Part shown: piece after piece, positions 59,616 to 64,000 of the stretch
Numbering within the stretch: the stretch's first letter is position 1
Layout: each line of letters opens with the position of its first letter
Assembly: GCF_900096755.1 (NCBI RefSeq)
Contig: NZ_LT615227.1
Location: 460,457 to 524,456, forward strand
Origin: Polynucleobacter necessarius
GTDB lineage: Bacteria > Pseudomonadota > Gammaproteobacteria > Burkholderiales > Burkholderiaceae
DNA: 64,000 nt
Direction: 5' to 3'
Program-made: the position numbers and the translations under genes
Notes under the pieces: model-generated
The model's database searches: none
The model's input: only the letters and a program-made list of their open reading frames with translations
What the model was told of the DNA's origin: nothing

Positions 59616-60506
59616 ATGTTCGGCCTACGTAAAACCCTCGGATCTCTTTTCAAATCAAGCAAAGTTGACGAAGCTTGGTTTGATCATTTAGAAGAATCAC
59701 TCATTCAAAGTGATGTGGGGCTACCTACGACCGAACAACTCATCAACAAGCTACGCAAAGCAGCGAAATCTGAAAAAGCCTCAAGCCCTGAGGAGTTGCA
59801 ATCACTGCTCATTCAAGAGGTAAGCACGCTCCTTACGGCTATTGAAACTTCACCAAACCCACTATTTATAAGCCAGAAAGCCAATACACCAGAGGTATGG
59901 CTGGTTGTAGGGGTAAACGGTGCAGGCAAGACAACAACAATAGGCAAGCTTTGCAAACTCTTTCAGTCTCAAGGTAAATCTGTTCTCTTGGCCGCTGGCG
60001 ATACCTTTAGAGCTGCCGCCCGCAATCAACTACAAGAGTGGGGTGATCGCAATCAGGTAGACGTTATCACCCAGGATGGCGGTGATGCTGCCGCTGTTGC
60101 GCATGATGCTATTCATGCTGCCGTTTCTCGCAAAAATGACATTCTTATTATTGATACCGCAGGCCGTCTTGCCACGCAGGACAACCTGATGGAAGAGCTG
60201 AAGAAGGTAAAGCGCGTGATCGGCAAGGCACTTCCTGGTGCGCCACACCACACTCTGCTTGTTTTAGATGGCAACACAGGGCAAAACGGCTTAAGCCAGG
60301 TCAAAGCCTTTCATGCTGCCCTGGGCCTAACTGGGATCATCGTTACCAAGCTGGATGGGACTGCCAAGGGCGGTGTTATCTGCGCCCTAGCCCACACCCT
60401 ACAAGATGGTCCAAAACCCGCTGTGCTAGCCCTAGGGAAGGGCGAAGGAATTGATGATTTAGCCCCCTTTACAGCAGGGCAATATTCATCCGAATTATTC
60501 AATTAA
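59616..60506 (+). CDS. ftsY: Signal recognition particle receptor FtsY
   Basis: FtsY docks SRP-ribosome complexes at the membrane. 296 residues: only the NG GTPase core (G1 VNGAGKTTTIGKL, G2/G3 AGDTFRAAARNQL, IIDTAGRLATQ, G4 TKLDGTAKGG) with a minimal N-terminus; the acidic A domain of E. coli FtsY is absent, as in many short FtsY. No clear ribosome binding site is visible at the ATG. Confidence 0.95.
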   Translation: MFGLRKTLGSLFKSSKVDEAWFDHLEESLIQSDVGLPTTEQLINKLRKAAKSEKASSPEELQSLLIQEVSTLLTAIETSPNPLFISQKANTPEVWLVVGVNGAGKTTTIGKLCKLFQSQGKSVLLAAGDTFRAAARNQLQEWGDRNQVDVITQDGGDAAAVAHDAIHAAVSRKNDILIIDTAGRLATQDNLMEELKKVKRVIGKALPGAPHHTLLVLDGNTGQNGLSQVKAFHAALGLTGIIVTKLDGTAKGGVICALAHTLQDGPKPAVLALGKGEGIDDLAPFTAGQYSSELFN

Positions 60507-60534
60507 ATCAATAACTTAAATTGCTTTAAAACCA

Positions 60535-60561
60535 TTAGCACTCTCTTAACAAGAGTGCTAA
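60535..60561 (+). promoter_or_regulatory. CIRCE operator (HrcA binding site) upstream of rpoH
   Basis: TTAGCACTC (60535-60543), nine-nt spacer, GAGTGCTAA (60553-60561): a perfect match to the CIRCE consensus. It lies 42 nt before the rpoH ATG and overlaps a possible promoter (TTAGCA at 60535-60540, 18-nt spacer, TAAAAT at 60559-60564). HrcA binding here would repress rpoH until heat shock. Confidence 0.92.
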
Positions 60562-60564
60562 AAT
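60535..60564 (+). promoter_or_regulatory. Possible sigma70 promoter of rpoH overlapping CIRCE
   Basis: TTAGCA (four of six -35 matches), 18 nt, TAAAAT (five of six -10 matches). An alternative -35 TTGCTT at 60521-60526 pairs with TCTTAA at 60544-60549. Either would be covered by HrcA. Confidence 0.45.
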
Positions 60565-60603
60565 AGACTTCTTTCTATTAACACCTCATATTTATAAGAA
60601 AAA

Positions 60604-61527
60604 ATGGTTCAAAAGAAATCTGACAAACCGAGCATGCAAATACTGCCAGTCGCGCAGACTGCGGCGGCGTCTGCATTTCCAATGCTGCCAACTCTTGGAG
60701 TTGGCACTCTCGATTCCTACATTGCGTACGTTAATCGCGTACCAATGCTCAGCGCTGCTGAAGAGTTACATCTTGCGCAGGAATTTCGTCGCACTGAAAA
60801 TGTTGATGCCGCTAAAACTTTAGTGCTCTCACATTTGCGTTTAGTAGTTTCTGTTGCTCGCCAATATCTTGGCTATGGCATTCCACACTCTGACTTAATT
60901 CAAGAAGGCAATATTGGCTTGATGAAAGCTGTTAAACGCTACGATCCAAACAATGGTGCGCGTTTAGTGTCTTATGTAATTCACTGGATCAAGGCAGAAA
61001 TTCATGAGTACATTCTCAAGAATTGGCGCCTAGTCAAAACTACAACCACCAAAGCACAACGCAAACTGTTCTTTAACTTGCGCAGTAACAAACCCACATT
61101 AAGCGCACTTACTCCGAGTGAAGTAGAGGCTTTAGCTAAAGCACTCGATGTAAAGGGTTCTGACGTTAAAGAAATGGAAATGCGTCTTGCGGGTGGCGAT
61201 GTTGCACTTGACGGCGACGACAGTGATGATGATGCGGCTTACGCACCCATTCAATGGCTGGCTGATAACACCCAAGAGCCAACCGCTCGCATTGCTAGTG
61301 CTGAGGCTGATGCCTTGCAAGGCCCTAAACTCGATCAAGCCCTGATGGCTTTGGACGAGCGCAGCCGCGATATCGTTCAGTCTCGGTGGCTGGCAATGGA
61401 TGCCGAAGGCAATGGCGCCAAAACATTGCATGATCTTGCCGCTGAATACGGCATTTCTGCAGAGCGTGTCCGCCAAATCGAAACCGCTGCCCTCAAAAAA
61501 ATGCGTGGCTTGCTACAAGCAGCCTAA
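60604..61527 (+). CDS. rpoH: RNA polymerase heat-shock sigma factor RpoH (sigma32)
   Basis: RpoH directs transcription of chaperone and protease genes. 307 residues: region 2 (DLIQEGNIGLMKAVKRYDPN, SYVIHWIKAEIHEYIL), the RpoH box QRKLFFNLRSNK, and region 4 (LHDLAAEYGISAERVRQIET). The CIRCE element upstream places it under HrcA. Confidence 0.95.
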   Translation: MVQKKSDKPSMQILPVAQTAAASAFPMLPTLGVGTLDSYIAYVNRVPMLSAAEELHLAQEFRRTENVDAAKTLVLSHLRLVVSVARQYLGYGIPHSDLIQEGNIGLMKAVKRYDPNNGARLVSYVIHWIKAEIHEYILKNWRLVKTTTTKAQRKLFFNLRSNKPTLSALTPSEVEALAKALDVKGSDVKEMEMRLAGGDVALDGDDSDDDAAYAPIQWLADNTQEPTARIASAEADALQGPKLDQALMALDERSRDIVQSRWLAMDAEGNGAKTLHDLAAEYGISAERVRQIETAALKKMRGLLQAA

Positions 61528-61545
61528 GTAGCGCAGCACTTTCTC

Positions 61546-62130
61546 TTACTTTAGCAATTCTTTCAAGTCATGCGCCAAGGTCTCAGGACCTTGAGCGTGC
61601 TTGATATATAAACGCAAACGTCCCTCGGGATCAAAAGCGTAGCTACCAGCGGTGTGGTCCATCGTGTAAGTACCTGGCTTACTACCTGGAACTTTCTTGT
61701 AGTAAATCTTAAAGTCTTTAGTGACCTTCTCCAAAGCAGCCTCATCCGCAGGACGAAGACCCAAGAAGCGTGGATCAAATGCAGGAACATACTGCTTGAG
61801 AATTTCAGCAGTGTCTCGCTCGGGATCAACCGTTACAAAAAGCACCTGGACTTTATCCGACTGAGGACCCATCAGCGCCATCACTTGCTGCATCTCTGTC
61901 AGCGTTGTTGGACAAATATCAGGGCACTGGGTGTAGCCAAAGAACATCACCACTACTTTGCCCTTAAAGTCTGCCAGAGTTCTTACCTTGCCATCTGGAT
62001 CAAGCAGACTAAAGTCCTTGCCAAAGGCAGTGCTGCCGGTGATATCAATGTTTTTGAATTCTGACTTTGGGCTACAAGCTGTCAATACAACACACAGTAT
62101 CACCAAAAGAAAAAAGCACAGAAATTTCAT
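61546..62130 (-). CDS. SCO1/SenC-family copper chaperone
   Basis: Delivers copper to, or reduces, the CuA site of cytochrome c oxidase. 194 residues: lipoprotein-like N-terminus (LLVILCVVLTACSPKS, lipobox Cys), thioredoxin fold with the copper motif GYTQCPDICPTT (CxxxC), and the conserved His in YTMDHTAGSYAFD. Directly behind ctaB. Confidence 0.92.
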   Translation of the reverse strand: MKFLCFFLLVILCVVLTACSPKSEFKNIDITGSTAFGKDFSLLDPDGKVRTLADFKGKVVVMFFGYTQCPDICPTTLTEMQQVMALMGPQSDKVQVLFVTVDPERDTAEILKQYVPAFDPRFLGLRPADEAALEKVTKDFKIYYKKVPGSKPGTYTMDHTAGSYAFDPEGRLRLYIKHAQGPETLAHDLKELLK

Positions 62131-62137
62131 ATGACTC

Positions 62138-63031
62138 TCAGAGGAAATAGTGGTCTACCAATAGCGCTGCAAAAAGTAGCGATAAATAGGTAATCGAAAA
62201 GCGGAAAGTTTTCTTGGCTAAAGCATCGCTATAAGAAATGAATAGCGCAACTACATAAGCCAAAAATAGTAAGCCCAAAATAATTGCAGACACCAAATAC
62301 ACAATGCCGCTCATGCCATAGATGTAAGGCAACAAAGTAGCTGCGATCAAAATTAAGGTATAGAGAACGATATTCAATAAAGTAAAGCGCTCTCCATGGG
62401 TTACCGGCAACATTGGAAGACCAGACTGAACATAGTCATCACGACGATACAAAGCAAGCGCCCAAAAATGTGGTGGCGTCCATACAAAAATAATCAGCAC
62501 CAATAGCCACGCTTCAGCAGAAAGCGTATTGGTTACTGCGGCCCAACCAAGAGCTGGCGGCATTGCACCAGATAAACCGCCAATCACGATATTTTGTGGC
62601 GTTGCAGGCTTAAGCAACCAGGTGTAAATCACTGCATACCCAACAAAGGTAGAAAGAGTTAACCACATCGTTAAAGGGTTGCAGAAGTTCCACAAAATAA
62701 TCATTCCGAGCGAACCCAAAATGATAGAAAAAATAATGATATGAAACGGTGTCACTTCTCCCGTTGCTGAAGGGCGCCAAGAGGTGCGCTTCATCTTGGC
62801 ATCGACTGCCTGCTCGATCAAACAATTAACCGCAAATGCAGCGCCTGCCAAAAGCCAGATGCCAACGATGCCGCCAAAGAGCACGGGATAGGGAACCATG
62901 CCAGGGGTTGCCAAGAACATGCCAATCACAGCACAAAAGACGGCGAGCTGCGTCACTCTGGGCTTAGTTAAAACCCAATATTGACGCCAACGTGGCATAG
63001 CCACCGGTGTAGTTGTTTGAGGAGTACTCAT
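62138..63031 (-). CDS. ctaB: Heme O synthase (protoheme IX farnesyltransferase)
   Basis: Adds farnesyl to heme B, making heme O for terminal oxidases. 297 residues with about nine membrane helices. UbiA-superfamily motifs: [20 protein letters not shown] (aspartate-rich site, NxxxDxxxD type) and [19 protein letters not shown]. The ATG at 63031 gives [13 protein letters not shown]; the frame extends farther upstream but overlaps ctaA. 2 nt after the ctaA stop. Confidence 0.93.
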   Translation of the reverse strand: MSTPQTTTPVAMPRWRQYWVLTKPRVTQLAVFCAVIGMFLATPGMVPYPVLFGGIVGIWLLAGAAFAVNCLIEQAVDAKMKRTSWRPSATGEVTPFHIIIFSIILGSLGMIILWNFCNPLTMWLTLSTFVGYAVIYTWLLKPATPQNIVIGGLSGAMPPALGWAAVTNTLSAEAWLLVLIIFVWTPPHFWALALYRRDDYVQSGLPMLPVTHGERFTLLNIVLYTLILIAATLLPYIYGMSGIVYLVSAIILGLLFLAYVVALFISYSDALAKKTFRFSITYLSLLFAALLVDHYFL

Positions 63032-63033
63032 AT

Positions 63034-64000
63034 TTATGCCATCTTCTTTTGAATGAAAGGCTTCCAAGAAGCCCAATAGCTCATTCTGACTAGACAGAAT
63101 ACCAAAGCAGCGGAGCCGCCGGTATGCAATAAAGCAGCCAATAAAGGCCACTGGAAAATCACATTAGAAATACCTGTAATGAGCTGCAACAAAAGCAAGC
63201 CCAGCAAAAGCTTAGCTATTTGACTAAGACCAGTTAACACTGGAGCAGCAAGCTGGAGCGCTCTCCAACCTAAGGCACCAAGCACAACTAAAACTACCAT
63301 AGCAAAGAGGCGATGTGTCCAATGGATGGTCTGCAACGCAAGCGGGGAGATGAATTCACCATGCGCATTTAAACCTAATTGACGCCAAAGCGTAAAGCCT
63401 TCGCCCCAATTTGTCTCGGGCCAAAAACTGCCTAAGCAGGTTGGAAAATCTGGACAGGCTAATACTGCGTAATTGGTGCTCACCCAAGCGCCTAAAAAAA
63501 CCTGAGTAAATAAAACAAAGAACGATAAAACTAAAAGCTGTGCGGAAAGCGGTCGAACTCGGATAGAGCGAATTGCTGAGTCCTTGCTCTCCCAAGGCTG
63601 TTGTGCATAGGCTGTTAAACAAGCCAACAACACTAAAGCCAACATCAAATGAATGGCGACAATGATCGGTTGCAACTTCAGGGTAACAGTCCAGGCACCA
63701 AATGCACCTTGCACGCAAACTAAAACTAATAAGCCCACACTACCAAGCAAGGGATTCTTTCCAAACTTCTTCAGCTTGGTAAAAGCAATACCCACTTGAA
63801 CCAAAATTAAAGCACCTACCGTCATCGCCAAATAACGATGGATCATTTCAATCCAGGCCTTAATTACCGTCACAGGCCCTGTAGGCAAGGCGCTCTCCGC
63901 TTGCTGTATGTCGCTAAGTGCATGAAAAGGATTGGAAGTACCATAACACCCAGGCCAATCAGGACAGCCTAAGCCTGAATCAGTTAAGCGGGTAAAGGCG
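63034..64000 (-). CDS. ctaA: Heme A synthase CtaA/COX15, N-terminus cut by window edge
   Basis: CtaA oxidises heme O to heme A. The visible 321 codons run open to the right edge and begin [20 protein letters not shown], the conserved COX15 N-terminal motif with the cysteine pair, followed by [15 protein letters not shown] (heme-ligand His), [13 protein letters not shown] (second Cys pair) and [12 protein letters not shown]. First of ctaA-ctaB-sco. Start codon outside the window. Confidence 0.93.
   Translation of the reverse strand, partial: AFTRLTDSGLGCPDWPGCYGTSNPFHALSDIQQAESALPTGPVTVIKAWIEMIHRYLAMTVGALILVQVGIAFTKLKKFGKNPLLGSVGLLVLVCVQGAFGAWTVTLKLQPIIVAIHLMLALVLLACLTAYAQQPWESKDSAIRSIRVRPLSAQLLVLSFFVLFTQVFLGAWVSTNYAVLACPDFPTCLGSFWPETNWGEGFTLWRQLGLNAHGEFISPLALQTIHWTHRLFAMVVLVVLGALGWRALQLAAPVLTGLSQIAKLLLGLLLLQLITGISNVIFQWPLLAALLHTGGSAALVFCLVRMSYWASWKPFIQKKMA

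Overview
The window reads as a chromosome segment of a Burkholderiaceae betaproteobacterium, most likely the genus Polynucleobacter. The evidence is gene content and order (lptD-amgK-murU-pepP-ubiH-dusB-fis-purH-ruvCAB; kdsD-kdsC-lptC-lptA-lptB-hpf-ptsN-hprK-rapZ; mutY-mutM-TPR/lolB-ispE-tRNA-Gln-prs-rplY-pth; rsmD-coaD-ferredoxin; ctaA-ctaB-sco), a moderate GC content, and protein sequences of betaproteobacterial type. No mobile element, prophage, CRISPR array or toxin-antitoxin pair was seen. Almost all the DNA is housekeeping.

The unusual property is ongoing gene decay. Six loci carry lesions: amgK (1-nt frameshift), anmK (TGG to TAG), a MOFRL-family glycerate kinase (several indels plus a stop), an Atm1-type ABC exporter (three stops plus a 5-bp duplication in Walker A), hpf (1-nt insertion trimming the tail) and rsmD (apparent ATG to ATA at the start). 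A 16-bp tandem duplication also splits the lptD start from its ribosome binding site. This density of fresh lesions among intact genes fits a lineage in genome reduction, such as the ciliate-symbiotic Polynucleobacter necessarius. That assignment is an inference, because no comparison could be run.

Layout: 1-4.9 kb, LPS export (partial lptD), cell-wall recycling (amgK, murU), pepP and ubiH. 5.0-10.2 kb, dusB-fis, purH, ruvCAB. 10.2-15.1 kb, tyrS, broken anmK, erpA, argC, rpsI-rplM. 15.1-16.3 kb, a candidate small RNA, an OsmC-family protein and RNase P RNA. 16.3-21.1 kb, pyrC, two pseudogenes and nudB. 21.1-27.6 kb, aspS, a DUF502 protein, ubiB, ubiJ, a Tim44-like protein and ubiE. 27.6-35.3 kb, a DUF971 protein, a 1279-residue FAD/Fe-S dehydrogenase, ilvA, a 5'-nucleotidase and queF. 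35.4-42 kb, ssb, an MFS transporter, uvrA and a Kef-type antiporter. 42-48.5 kb, Kdo synthesis, the Lpt machinery, and hpf-ptsN-hprK-rapZ without rpoN. 48.4-55.4 kb, mutY-mutM, a TPR-LolB fusion, ispE, tRNA-Gln, prs, rplY, pth. 55.4-64 kb, a ferredoxin, coaD, rsmD, an M16 peptidase pair, ftsY, CIRCE-controlled rpoH and the heme O/A assembly genes.

Functional threads: outer-membrane biogenesis (lptD, kdsD, kdsC, lptCAB, LolB domain), ubiquinone synthesis (ubiH, ubiB, ubiJ, ubiE), DNA repair (ruvABC, uvrA, mutY, mutM, ssb), cytochrome oxidase assembly (sco, ctaB, ctaA) and nucleotide metabolism (purH, pyrC, prs). Cell-wall recycling appears to be collapsing: both sugar kinases are broken while murU remains open.
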